Shown here: positions 43,893 to 56,404 of the stretch, in pieces
How the letters are laid out: each line of letters starts with the position of its first letter
Position numbering within the stretch: position 1 is the stretch's first letter
Source of the DNA: Vibrio campbellii CAIM 519 = NBRC 15631 = ATCC 25920
GTDB taxonomy: Bacteria; Pseudomonadota; Gammaproteobacteria; Enterobacterales; Vibrionaceae
Assembly: GCF_002163755.1 (NCBI RefSeq)
Contig: NZ_CP015864.1
Span: forward strand, 1,364,001-1,428,000
Length of the DNA stretch: 64,000 nt
Reading direction: 5' to 3'
Position numbers and translations under genes: made by a program
The notes under the pieces: generated by a model
The model's database searches: none
Told to the model about the DNA's origin: nothing
What the model saw: the letters and a program-made list of their open reading frames with translations, nothing else

Positions 43893-44888
43893 ATGCTCAA
43901 CATCGCTTTTTTCAGTGCAAAATCCTATGACGAAGCGTCTTTTAACAAAATCAAAAATCATCGTGACTTCGTATTCCATTTTCATGATTTTCGATTGACC
44001 TCTAAGACTGCCAAAATGGCACAAGGCTGCGAAGTGGTGTGCGCATTTGTAAATGACGATTTGTCAGCTCCAGTACTTAAACAGCTTTCTCTCGGTGGCA
44101 CTAAGTTGATCGCCATGCGTTGTGCAGGCTTTGATAAGGTAGATTTAAAAGCAGCAAAAGAGTTCGGGCTGCAAGTGGTGCGCGTCCCTGCTTATTCGCC
44201 AGAGGCGGTCGCAGAGCACACCGTCGGCATGATGATGTGTTTAAACAGACGCCTACATAAAGCATACCAACGTACTCGTGATGCTAACTTCAACTTGGAA
44301 GGCTTAGTGGGTTTTAACTTCCATGGCAAAACCGTAGGTGTCGTCGGTACGGGCAAAATTGGTATCGCAACCATGCGCATCTTTAAAGGTTTGGGCATGG
44401 AAATACTATGCTACGATCCATATGAAAACCCACTTGCGTTGGAAATGGGCGCACGCTACTGCTCTCTTGAAGAAATCTATGCGCAGGCCGATGTTATTTC
44501 TTTGCACTGCCCAATGAGCAAAGAAAACTATCACCTCCTCAACGAGAATTCCTTCTCGCAAATGAAGGATGGCGTAATGATCATCAATACCAGCCGTGGC
44601 GAGTTACTAGACTCCGTGGCGGCCATCGAAGCATTGAAACAAGGCAAGATTGGTGCACTTGGTTTGGACGTCTATGACAATGAGAAAGACTTATTCTTCC
44701 AAGACAAATCAAATGACGTAATTGTTGATGACGTATTCCGCCGCTTATCTGCATGCCACAACGTATTGTTCACTGGCCACCAAGCATTCTTGACTCATGA
44801 AGCTCTGAATAACATCGCGTCCGTGACTCTAAGCAACGTGGATGCTTTCTTTACCGGCAACCCGTCAGGTAATGAACTGCTCAACTAA
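43893..44888 (+). CDS. ldhA: D-lactate dehydrogenase, fermentative (2-hydroxyacid dehydrogenase)
   Basis: 331-residue NAD-dependent enzyme. The Rossmann motif is GVVGTGKIGIATM, and the catalytic trio Arg, Glu and His appears in TSRGELLD, the later segment after LGLDVYDNE and TGHQAFLTHEAL. The overall match is to E. coli LdhA, which reduces pyruvate to D-lactate in fermentation. The ATG at 43893 with AGAGGG before it is preferred; an upstream frame to 43779 would add 38 unconserved residues. Confidence 0.92.
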   Translation: MLNIAFFSAKSYDEASFNKIKNHRDFVFHFHDFRLTSKTAKMAQGCEVVCAFVNDDLSAPVLKQLSLGGTKLIAMRCAGFDKVDLKAAKEFGLQVVRVPAYSPEAVAEHTVGMMMCLNRRLHKAYQRTRDANFNLEGLVGFNFHGKTVGVVGTGKIGIATMRIFKGLGMEILCYDPYENPLALEMGARYCSLEEIYAQADVISLHCPMSKENYHLLNENSFSQMKDGVMIINTSRGELLDSVAAIEALKQGKIGALGLDVYDNEKDLFFQDKSNDVIVDDVFRRLSACHNVLFTGHQAFLTHEALNNIASVTLSNVDAFFTGNPSGNELLN

Positions 44889-44897
44889 ATCAATAGA

Positions 44898-44946
44898 TCG
44901 AGCAGTATAGTAGAGCGTTGAATTTCAGCTATGCTATACTCCTCGA
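44898..44946. repeat. Imperfect inverted repeat between ldhA and yibL
   Basis: TCGAG..GTATAG arms pair with CTATAC..CTCGA across the gap. It could end ldhA transcripts or cap the yibL leader; no T-run follows. Confidence 0.4.
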
Positions 44947-44972
44947 CCATTAAAAATTTGAGTCCAATTACC

Positions 44973-45329
44973 ATGAGCATAAAAACCGATATTCAAAAGC
45001 TGCACAACCGTTTAGATACTTGCCAACGCAAACTGGATGCGGCACGTTCTCGTGGTGATCATGAAATGATTACTAAGTTCACGAATGAAGTTGACGATCT
45101 AACCAAGAAACTAAATCAACTTAAGCACAAGCAAACTTACGAGCTAAACAAAGAGCGTAAAAGCCTGCTTGATATGCCATTCTCTCGTGAAATCACTAAA
45201 GCAGAGCAAGCAGATATCGGCAAGCTTAAAAAGCGTGTACGCGGCCTAGTTATCGTTCACCCATTGACTAAAGTGGGTAAAGAACTGCGCCTAGACGTAA
45301 TGACAGGTTTCGCTCCAAAAGAGTTCTAA
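44973..45329 (+). CDS. yibL: YibL family ribosome-associated protein
   Basis: 118-residue DUF2810 protein that lines up with E. coli YibL, reported to bind ribosomes. N-terminal coiled coil (IQKLHNRLDTCQRKLDAARS..), then the conserved core MPFSREITKAEQADIGKLKK and VRGLVIVHPLTKVGKEL ending TGFAPKEF. The ATG at 44973 is chosen from the homology; the frame extends to 44931 without support. A terminator follows. Confidence 0.9.
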   Translation: MSIKTDIQKLHNRLDTCQRKLDAARSRGDHEMITKFTNEVDDLTKKLNQLKHKQTYELNKERKSLLDMPFSREITKAEQADIGKLKKRVRGLVIVHPLTKVGKELRLDVMTGFAPKEF

Positions 45330-45355
45330 TAACTCTAAGAAGCAACGGATATTGA

Positions 45356-45386
45356 AAAGCCCAAGCAGCTAGCTTGGGCTTTTTTG
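45356..45386 (+). terminator. Terminator of yibL
   Basis: AAAAGCCCAAGC / GCTTGGGCTTTT stem, T-run. Confidence 0.9.
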
Positions 45387-45512
45387 TATTTTAAATTCAG
45401 TAAGTTGTGTTTTGGTTGAAATCTATTTAAACGGCGAGTGACAGTGCAACATGCGCACTTTTCAACTTATTAGAAGGTGAAACCTTAGACAACTTTCAAA
45501 TGCTAAAAACGA
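45387..45512. other. Gene-free region before an orphan terminator
   Basis: About 125 bases between the yibL terminator and a second terminator, with no ORF. It could hold a short untranslated RNA on the plus strand ending at 45548. Confidence 0.3.
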
Positions 45513-45548
45513 CGAAAGCCCGTTGATTTCTCAACAGGCTTTCTTTTT
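45513..45548 (+). terminator. Orphan terminator-like hairpin
   Basis: GAAAGCCCGTTGA / TCAACAGGCTTTC stem with one bulge, followed by TTTTT. No annotated gene ends here. Confidence 0.65.
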
Positions 45549-45636
45549 AGTGACTGAGTTCGAGGACGACTAATCCTAAGTCGCGACTGACTTGGGACTT
45601 AATGCAAATTCCGTCTAATTCTCAAACGTCAGAAAT

Positions 45637-45669
45637 GAAAAAAGCCTCGCTATTTCTAGCGAGGCTTCT
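45637..45669 (-). terminator. Terminator of the rrn operon after tRNA-Ser
   Basis: Read leftward: AAGCCTCGCTA / TAGCGAGGCTT then TTTT, just past the tRNA-Ser 3' end. Confidence 0.88.
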
Positions 45670-45675
45670 TAATAG

Positions 45676-45766
45676 TGGCGGAGAGATAGGGATTTGAACC
45701 CTAGATACGCTATTAACGTATGCCGGTTTTCAAGACCGGTGCTTTCAACCACTCAGCCATCTCTCC
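45676..45766 (-). tRNA. tRNA-Ser(UGA)
   Basis: 91 nucleotides with the long variable arm of class II tRNAs, an encoded CCA end and TTCAAATCC in the T arm. The anticodon loop CTTGAAA gives UGA, reading UCA and other UCN codons. It is 84 bases past 5S rRNA with no terminator between, so it is the distal tRNA of the rrn operon. Confidence 0.95.
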
Positions 45767-45850
45767 ACAAATTGTTACTAAAATTTAGTCTTACACTAAT
45801 GATGCTAATTCTTAGTTTTGCCTTTAGATCTATCTAAAAGCGATATTAAA

Positions 45851-45969
45851 GCCTGGCGATGTCCTACTCTCACATGGGGAAGCCCCACACTACCATCGGC
45901 GCTAATTCGTTTCACTTCTGAGTTCGGAATGGAAGTCAGGTGGGTCCAAATCGCTATGGTCGCCAAGCA
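45851..45969 (-). rRNA. rrf: 5S ribosomal RNA
   Basis: About 119 nucleotides reading TGCTTGGCGACCATAGCG at the 5' end and closing with ATCGCCAGGC, complementary to the start. Contains the conserved CCGAACTCAGAAGTGAAA loop. Last rRNA of the operon. Confidence 0.95.
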
Positions 45970-46055
45970 AATTCTTTAATTCGGAAAGCTGTTTCAGTTC
46001 TTACACATTCAATTCGTTCTTGCTTTGAGTCCATCAAAACCCCTTGGGTGTTGTA

Positions 46056-48944
<2,889 letters not shown>

Positions 48945-49160
48945 ATACAACCCGAAGGAGTTTCGAATTGAAGTTAAACAACCAAAGTCGCTATCTCATT
49001 ATTTGAATGAGCGAGATAGCTTTCGATTTTGCCGGACTCAAATATGTTTTGCTTTCGCAAAACCCAAGAACACTTGAATGTGTTGTTTGGAGTATTCAAT
49101 TAAGAATACTTTGAGAACTTTACAAACAATCTTAAAGATTGTTTTGTCAGCTTTCCAAAT

Positions 49161-49172
49161 TGTTAAAGAGCT
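49161..49172 (-). promoter_or_regulatory. boxA antitermination element before 23S
   Basis: Read leftward: AGCTCTTTAACA, the Nus-factor boxA, repeated from the 16S leader (51448-51459). Confidence 0.75.
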
Positions 49173-49229
49173 AATCACTTCTTATGAAGTAACCATTTTT
49201 AAAAACTCTCAAGAGAGAATGTTTAAAGA

Positions 49230-49305
49230 TGGTGGGCGATACCGGGCTCGAACCAGTGACCCCCTGCTTGTAAGGCAGGTGCTCTCCCAACTGAGCTAAT
49301 CGCCC
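49230..49305 (-). tRNA. tRNA-Val(UAC)
   Basis: 76 nucleotides with encoded CCA; anticodon loop CTTACAA. Fourth tRNA in the 16S-23S spacer, nearest 23S. Confidence 0.96.
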
Positions 49306-49340
49306 ACATAAGTTTTTCGTCTTGTGGTAGACGTCAAGAA

Positions 49341-49416
49341 TGGTGGAGCTATGCGGGATCGAACCGCAGACCTCCTGCGTGCAAGGCAGGCGCTCTCCCA
49401 GCTGAGCTATAGCCCC
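49341..49416 (-). tRNA. tRNA-Ala(UGC)
   Basis: 76 nucleotides with encoded CCA; anticodon loop CTTGCAC. Third tRNA in the 16S-23S spacer. Confidence 0.96.
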
Positions 49417-49440
49417 ATCTTCAGAGTCATTCTTAAAGAA

Positions 49441-49516
49441 TGGTGGGTCGTGCAGGATTCGAACCTGCGACCAATTGATTAAAAGTCAACTGCTCTACCA
49501 ACTGAGCTAACGACCC
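49441..49516 (-). tRNA. tRNA-Lys(UUU)
   Basis: 76 nucleotides with encoded CCA; anticodon loop CTTTTAA. Second spacer tRNA. Confidence 0.96.
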
Positions 49517-49518
49517 AA

Positions 49519-49594
49519 TGGTATCCCGTAGGGGAGTCGAACCCCTGTTACCGCCGTGAAAGGGCGGTGTCCTAGGCCTCTAGACGAACGGGAC
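49519..49594 (-). tRNA. tRNA-Glu(UUC)
   Basis: 76 nucleotides with encoded CCA; anticodon loop CTTTCAC. First spacer tRNA after 16S. Confidence 0.96.
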
Positions 49595-49722
49595 ACTAAG
49601 TTGAACATCTTGGGAGATGTTCTATCTCTTTTACTTTATAAACCGTATCAATCTGTGTGGACACTCATTGTGACTCATTTGTCTTCACTTTTTAAAAGTG
49701 AAAGCAAACTATCCGTATCGTA

Positions 49723-51275
<1,553 letters not shown>

Positions 51276-51490
51276 AAGATTTTGTCGGCTCAATGAATAC
51301 TGAACATTACATAAAGTAATGTTTGAATTGACTGTGCTGAATCTTTCGATTCAATGGTCACTTCGCTTCATTGAAACCTAATTTGATACCGAGGTATCTA
51401 ATTGGATTATCATCAACGAGTGCCCACACAGATTGATAGGTCTATATTGTTAAAGAGCTTGCTTCGTAAGCTTTGCTATCGAAGCGGAGG
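51276..51490 (-). other. rrn leader with boxA
   Basis: Transcribed leader between the P2 promoter and 16S. Includes boxA AGCTCTTTAACA at 51448-51459 and sequences that pair with the 16S 3' flank for RNase III processing. Confidence 0.7.
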
Positions 51491-51493
51491 CGT

Positions 51494-51521
51494 ATTCTAA
51501 GGAATTAATTCTTAGTGTCAA
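51494..51521 (-). promoter_or_regulatory. rrn promoter P2
   Basis: -35 TTGACA (51516-51521) and -10 TAGAAT (51494-51499), spacer 16, followed by GC-rich ACGCCTCCGC, the discriminator type that gives stringent control. Confidence 0.85.
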
Positions 51522-51611
51522 ACACTTTTTTAAATTAATTTTTAGAAGCTTTTCTTTCACCTCATTGCCAACCACTTTTGCGTTTCCGCTTTGCCCTGAC
51601 AACGGAGGCGC

Positions 51612-51639
51612 ATTATAGGGAGATGATTTTTCTTGGCAA
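51612..51639 (-). promoter_or_regulatory. rrn promoter P1
   Basis: -35 TTGCCA (51634-51639) and consensus -10 TATAAT (51612-51617), spacer 16, GCGCCTCCG discriminator, and an A/T-rich UP-like stretch upstream at about 51641-51668. Confidence 0.85.
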
Positions 51640-51658
51640 CCCTTTTTTAGAAATAAAC

Positions 51659-51700
51659 TTAAAAAAAAGCGTCGAGTGATGAAATCTCACTCAAACGCTT
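51659..51700 (-). terminator. Terminator of the DUF3087 gene
   Basis: Read leftward: AAGCGTTTGAGTGA pairs with TCACTCGACGCTT, followed by seven or more T; shields the rrn promoters. Confidence 0.8.
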
Positions 51701-51743
51701 ATTTTTAACACTTAGTTGTTAACTTCAAGTAGCAAATAGGCAA

Positions 51744-52268
51744 TCAATATGTGTCTATCCAAGACTCTTCAAAGCGCGTGATATCCAGATCCAGTGATTG
51801 CGCCGCTTCGATTTGTTCAATAGCCTCTAATTCTTTATTTACACTGCTCATCGTTAACGTGTTGTTGTCTAACTCAAACACCTGACTTTGAGTCGTATAG
51901 TAGAACTTAAGGATCGTCAGCGCTTTTACATCGTGCTCAGCAGAAGCGGCTTTAATGCTTTTCAGTTTGCGAAAGATCTTGTTGTGCAGCTGCTTGAGTT
52001 TCCAGACATACAACACTTCATCCATATAGGGACGTGTTTTGAGTTGGTTCAACATAGACAGTGAAGTGGCTAAGGCAAGTACAACACCAATTAAGTTCCA
52101 GTGAAAGTTCCCCGTCGACTGTTCAGGTACTACATCTGTATTACCGAACAAGACAATTAATAAAGTACTAAAAGCAAGAGAAGAGATAGCAAGCAAGGCA
52201 ACAAAGCCACCAATCACTAGGTTGACCTTCTTTCTATAGACTTGTTTGTTTATTTTTTTGATTTCCAT
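51744..52268 (-). CDS. DUF3087 membrane protein
   Basis: 174 residues with two N-terminal transmembrane helices (about 17-40 and 56-72) and a cytoplasmic helical tail with KLKQLHNKIFRKLKSIKAA and an acidic end (ITRFEESWIDTY). It fits DUF3087, a gamma-proteobacterial family without known function. It ends at a strong terminator just before the rrn P1 promoter and has its own promoter region shared with the divergent TrmY-like gene. Confidence 0.78.
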   Translation of the reverse strand: MEIKKINKQVYRKKVNLVIGGFVALLAISSLAFSTLLIVLFGNTDVVPEQSTGNFHWNLIGVVLALATSLSMLNQLKTRPYMDEVLYVWKLKQLHNKIFRKLKSIKAASAEHDVKALTILKFYYTTQSQVFELDNNTLTMSSVNKELEAIEQIEAAQSLDLDITRFEESWIDTY

Positions 52269-52426
52269 ATACTGCTCCTAACAGGTTGTCTCTATTCTAA
52301 CCAGCACACTCCGCACGACAATCGAAGCTTTGTAAGTAAGTTCACATTTGCTATTAAACTCGCATCCCTTCCCTGCTTGGGTATATACTTCCGCGCATTC
52401 ACTCTTCCTACATAGAGGCTAAATTC

Positions 52427-53026
52427 ATGCGCTCTTTTGTTTTACGAGCTCGCGCGGCACCAACCACCAGCAAAGCACTGTTAGAAGGTGTTGGTAATGA
52501 AGCGCATACAGAGATTCTTGCTCATACCATGATGAACACTATGTTCGTTGCTCAATCACACCGTGAAGATGTGGTTGTTCACTTGGTTTTAGAAAGCACA
52601 AAAGATTTCTCACGTACCATTACCATTCGCTCCAACGACATCACCAACATTGGCGGCTTCCATGAGTCAACCTTGATCGCAGCAGTGGCTCGCGCTTTAG
52701 ACGCTTCTGTTGGTATGGGTAAAGAGCAGCTTCGTGAAGTCGAGTCTGGTATCACCGTTCGTACCGTCAGCTTTGAACGCCTAGTGCAAGAACTGGCAGA
52801 AGATCACCAACTATATATGTTGGATAAAAAAGGCGAATTTGTTCGTGATGCTGAAATCGGTGGAAACCCATGTTTCTTGCTAACTGACCATATTCCGATG
52901 CCGAAGAAGTCTTATAACAGCTTGAAGCGCCTTGGCACAGAGAAGATCAGCTTAGGTCCTAAGATGCTTTTCGCTTCTCAGTGTGTGGTATTGATCCACA
53001 ATGAGTTGGACATCCGCGAGTTTTAA
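52427..53026 (+). CDS. trmY: TrmY-like SPOUT methyltransferase (UPF0217)
   Basis: 199 residues with the family marks MRSFVLRARAAPTTSK, NTMFVAQSHREDVVVHLVLES and the trefoil-knot end around FLLTDHIPMPKK and ISLGPKMLFASQC. In archaea TrmY methylates pseudouridine 54 of tRNA at N1. Bacterial tRNAs normally have 5-methyluridine at this place, made by TrmA, so the substrate of the bacterial members is not settled. Single gene with its own terminator. The alternative is a different RNA target; enzyme class is fairly certain. Confidence 0.82.
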   Translation: MRSFVLRARAAPTTSKALLEGVGNEAHTEILAHTMMNTMFVAQSHREDVVVHLVLESTKDFSRTITIRSNDITNIGGFHESTLIAAVARALDASVGMGKEQLREVESGITVRTVSFERLVQELAEDHQLYMLDKKGEFVRDAEIGGNPCFLLTDHIPMPKKSYNSLKRLGTEKISLGPKMLFASQCVVLIHNELDIREF

Positions 53027-53052
53027 TTCTCGCGAGTTAATCACTCTATAAA

Positions 53053-53084
53053 AGAAAGAGGACTCCATTGAGTCCTCTTTTTTG
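53053..53084. terminator. Bidirectional terminator between trmY-like gene and pmbA
   Basis: AAAGAGGACTC / GAGTCCTCTTT stem with loop CATT and T-runs in both directions. Confidence 0.9.
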
Positions 53085-53104
53085 TTTCTATAGGAATGCT
53101 GGGG

Positions 53105-54448
53105 TTATTTACCACCAATTCTCAAACGGGCAAAGCGTACGTCTGGAGCAAAGAAGGTGCGACTATCGCTAATAAGCTGAGTATCACCTACTGCCTCAAC
53201 TTCTTGCAGCATCTTGTAGAAGTTACCCGCAACCGTAATACCACGTACTGGTTGAATGCGCTCACCATCACGACACAAGAAGCCACTCGCGCCAAACGAG
53301 AAATCACCACTCACTGCATCCGCGCCAGAGTGAACACCCTGCAGTTCAACTAACTCTAGGTACTCACCCGCTTTCACTTCTGACGCACTGCTGTTGCCTG
53401 TCGCAATCACTTTGTGATTCGCTGATACGTCTAAGCTCGATTTTGCACCGCGAGCAGCACTTGCGGTAGATACTGCGCCCAAGTAACTCGCCGTCTGGCT
53501 GTTGTGTAGCAAAGTTTTCAATTCACCATTAGCAATCATGACGTTGTCTTGAGTAGCAAAACCCTCACTATCAAAGCCCGAAATTGCCATACCATTTGGC
53601 ATGTAGGCCGCGTCGGTAAAGGTAATCAAATCACTCGCAATACGTTGGCCAAGCTTGTCACCCAATGGCGTAATGCCTTTCATAGCGCTTACGCCAGAGA
53701 AAGCACTGCCAAAAGCACCGAACAAACTTGTTAGCGCATTGATATGGAAAATTGCTGGGTAGTTACCCGTCGCAACCGGAGCACCGTCAAGAAGATCACG
53801 AGCAAGGTTGTAACCACCTTCGATACAGTAAGCGGGGTTCAACTCATCAAAACGACGACCAAGTGACATTTGCCCAGCCATCGACTGTTTGCCGTCTTTT
53901 TCAAACAAGGTGTACGCGTAACAAGTGAACGAGCGTTCGAAGTGTTGGCACAACGAGCCTTGTGTATTGGCAATGATTAATTGTGTTTCGCCATCGCTGT
54001 AACCATTGTAGGGTGCGCTAGAAGCGTGAGGCAGAGCGACTACGCCTTGCTCAAGAGCGAGAGACATTTCAATCTTTTCATCAACCGAAGTTGTGTCTTC
54101 TTGAGCAATCTCAGCCACGTCAGTCGTGATTTGGCTGTTCACGCAACTAATGGTCTGGTGTTCGTCTTGCTTGGAAAAACGAGCGCTTTGCAGTGCATTA
54201 GTCAGCATCAAATCTAAGCTCGGTTGTTCTAACGATTCAGAGTAGCTCGTTGCGACACGCGCATCTTTCACAACACGAACACCCAGAACTTGGCTTGAGC
54301 TTACTTTGTACTCATCCAACTGCCCTTGGTTCGCTTTTAGAGAAAAGCTGCTGTTGCGGTTTACAATGACGTCCGCTTCTGCGCCTTGACGCTTTGCTTC
54401 TGATAGGACGTAATCAACCGCATTAAGAAGTTGTTTTTCTTGGCTCAT
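53105..54448 (-). CDS. pmbA: TldE/PmbA-family metalloprotease subunit
   Basis: 447 residues. Resembles PmbA (TldE), the partner in the TldD-TldE heterodimer that degrades unfolded peptides and processes microcin B17 and the CcdA antitoxin. It lacks the HExxxH zinc motif, as expected for the E subunit; typical marks are the N-terminal SFSLKANQGQLDEY and the C-terminal GDFSFGASGFLCRDGER. The start shares one base with the stop of the TldD-like gene, so the two are made together. Adjacent tldD-pmbA genes are not the E. coli arrangement, so this may be a second, paralogous pair. Confidence 0.85.
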   Translation of the reverse strand: MSQEKQLLNAVDYVLSEAKRQGAEADVIVNRNSSFSLKANQGQLDEYKVSSSQVLGVRVVKDARVATSYSESLEQPSLDLMLTNALQSARFSKQDEHQTISCVNSQITTDVAEIAQEDTTSVDEKIEMSLALEQGVVALPHASSAPYNGYSDGETQLIIANTQGSLCQHFERSFTCYAYTLFEKDGKQSMAGQMSLGRRFDELNPAYCIEGGYNLARDLLDGAPVATGNYPAIFHINALTSLFGAFGSAFSGVSAMKGITPLGDKLGQRIASDLITFTDAAYMPNGMAISGFDSEGFATQDNVMIANGELKTLLHNSQTASYLGAVSTASAARGAKSSLDVSANHKVIATGNSSASEVKAGEYLELVELQGVHSGADAVSGDFSFGASGFLCRDGERIQPVRGITVAGNFYKMLQEVEAVGDTQLISDSRTFFAPDVRFARLRIGGK

Positions 54449-55833
54449 TAGTTACCGCCTCCTACCAGAATGTTATCTACTTTCAGCGTTGGCTGACCGA
54501 CTGTTGTTGGCACTGAACCACTCACGGAACCACACATGCCAGGCGCAAGCGCCATGTCTTTGCCGACCATACTAATTTCTTTCAGCACTTTTGGACCCGT
54601 GCTGATCAGCGTTGCTGTTTTCAGAGGCTTGGTGATTTTGCCATTTTCAATGAGGTAAGCTTCACGAACGGCAAAGTTGAACTCGCCCGTTCCCGGTTGA
54701 ACCGAGCCGCCGCCCATCTTCTTCGCATAGATGCCGCGTTCAATACCTGCCAGCATGTCATCGAGTGAATGCTCGCCTTCTTCGATAAAGGTGTTACGCA
54801 TGCGTGAGGTTGGTGCGAACTTGTAGTTTTGACGACGACCAGAACCAGTAGGTTCGTAACCTGTCTTCATGCCACCCATTTTATCGACCATAAAGCTGGT
54901 TAGCTTACCGTCTTTGATCAATTGAGTGCGCTGAGTCTTCATGCCTTCGTCATCAACGTGAATCGAGCCCCATTCGTTGGTCATGGTGCCATCATCGACA
55001 GCATTCACTGCGGTGTGAGCAATCATTTCGCCCATCTTGTCGTGGAATACTGACGCTTTCTTCGCAACCGAAGTGGTTTCTAGCAAGTGACCACAAGCTT
55101 CGTGGAAGATAACGCCGCCAAAGCCGTTACCAATTACCACTGGCATTTCACCCGATGGGCACGCATCTGCACCAAGTTTTACTAACGCTTGCTGCGCGAT
55201 AGTTTGACCTAGCTCTTTCGCATCAAGTTGTTCACTGAACTCCCAACCAGCAAGAGCGCCTGGACCTTCCATACCAGAAGACTGCTCATTACCTTTTTGC
55301 GCGACAGTATTACCAGCAACTCGGATGTAGTGACGAGTATCGTCAACGTGTAGACCTTCAGAGTTGAAGATAGACACTTGTTGTTCGCGCTGAAGCACAC
55401 TGCCAATGAACTGGCTGATATGTTCACTCTCTGCGCGTGCGGCTTGGTCTACTTGCAATAGGAAAGCGATTTTAGAATCTAGGTTCGCGTCTTTGCCAAG
55501 TGGCATACGACATCCATGTTGAATTGGGTAGCGGTTCAGGTTGAGAGAACCTGCTGAGGCGATTTGCTCACGCTTGTCTTTTGCTGCAAGCAGTGAAGTT
55601 ACGCGTTTTAGTTCGGCTTCATCTGTGCTGTTGGTGTAACCGTAAAGCACTTTATGACCGAAGAAGAGACGAATACCGATACCAAAATCGATACCCGAGT
55701 TAACCTTGTCCACCTCACCAGATGCGATCTGGACAGTGTTGGTTTGATGGTGTTCAACGAATAGCTCAGCGAAATCAGCCCCTAAAAAGAGGGCATGATC
55801 GATCACCGCTTTCGCTGTTACAGAATTAAGCAT
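54448..55833 (-). CDS. tldD: TldD-family metalloprotease, catalytic subunit
   Basis: 461 residues from the ATG at 55833, preceded by AAGGAG; a frame extension to 55872 is not supported. The zinc motif HEACGH (HExxxH) is present, with GFGGVIFHEACGHLLE, as are NEWGSIHVDDEG and the C-terminal GKDMALAPGMCGS. TldD carries the active site and TldE completes the fold, so this and the next gene form one protease. Vibrios usually have another tldD elsewhere; whether this is the main or a second copy is not shown here. Confidence 0.87.
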   Translation of the reverse strand: MLNSVTAKAVIDHALFLGADFAELFVEHHQTNTVQIASGEVDKVNSGIDFGIGIRLFFGHKVLYGYTNSTDEAELKRVTSLLAAKDKREQIASAGSLNLNRYPIQHGCRMPLGKDANLDSKIAFLLQVDQAARAESEHISQFIGSVLQREQQVSIFNSEGLHVDDTRHYIRVAGNTVAQKGNEQSSGMEGPGALAGWEFSEQLDAKELGQTIAQQALVKLGADACPSGEMPVVIGNGFGGVIFHEACGHLLETTSVAKKASVFHDKMGEMIAHTAVNAVDDGTMTNEWGSIHVDDEGMKTQRTQLIKDGKLTSFMVDKMGGMKTGYEPTGSGRRQNYKFAPTSRMRNTFIEEGEHSLDDMLAGIERGIYAKKMGGGSVQPGTGEFNFAVREAYLIENGKITKPLKTATLISTGPKVLKEISMVGKDMALAPGMCGSVSGSVPTTVGQPTLKVDNILVGGGN

Positions 55834-56197
55834 GAAATCTCCTTGCTCGCTGATCGTCCTAGCCTTCCCCATCTTTGAGTTAGACCCTGTTTATTAAAGT
55901 CATATCATAAATTGAATGACCCAAAGACATATTGGCAACGCGTTAAATATTAACACTTTTTTAACCTTGTTTTGTGCTAATCCTTGCTAAATCAAAGAAC
56001 GATTCGTTACGTATTATGTCGATATCTCATTATTAGATAGTGTCTTGAACTGCCAATTTCAATGCAGCACGTCATTTACTCTAAATTTGGTTCTCTCGTT
56101 ACCGCTCTCAAGTCTCATATTTAATCGATTGCCCCCTCTTAGCCGGAAAAAACACGTGCACCGTAACTGAGTGAACTGCTATTATCATAACGAAATA
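55834..56197. other. Gene-free divergent region between tldD and the thiamine operon
   Basis: About 360 bases. On the minus strand I find only frames of 16-19 codons without ribosome sites, so no RiPP precursor for the TldD/E pair. An AT-rich stretch near 55950 may hold the tldD promoter. Confidence 0.5.
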
Positions 56198-56289
56198 GTC
56201 GGGGGGCCCTTGCAGTTTATGCATCGGCTGAGATCGAAATTCGAGACCCGTTGAACCTGATTCAGTTAGCACTGACGTAGGGAACTATC
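56198..56289 (+). ncRNA. TPP riboswitch (THI element)
   Basis: Contains the conserved THI-box parts GGCTGAGA, GACCCGTTGAACCTGATT and GACGTAGGGAACTA in order, with a P1 helix starting at GGGGGGCCC. Binding of thiamine pyrophosphate should lower expression of the operon from thiD on. The 115 bases to the thiD ATG are the expression platform; its Shine-Dalgarno AGGAG is 8 bases before the ATG. Confidence 0.95.
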
Positions 56290-56404
56290 ATCACTTTGCC
56301 ACTAGCCTGCCTCAAATCTGTATCGACGCAGCTAGCCTCAACAGATCCATACACAGATCTTCAATGGCCAAGTCAGTTCCTTTACGTCTGTAATAGGAGC
56401 GACC

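Noticed and set aside
55873..56190. RiPP precursor peptide for the TldD/PmbA pair
   Set aside because: Only frames of 16-19 codons without ribosome sites or a core-peptide pattern were found.
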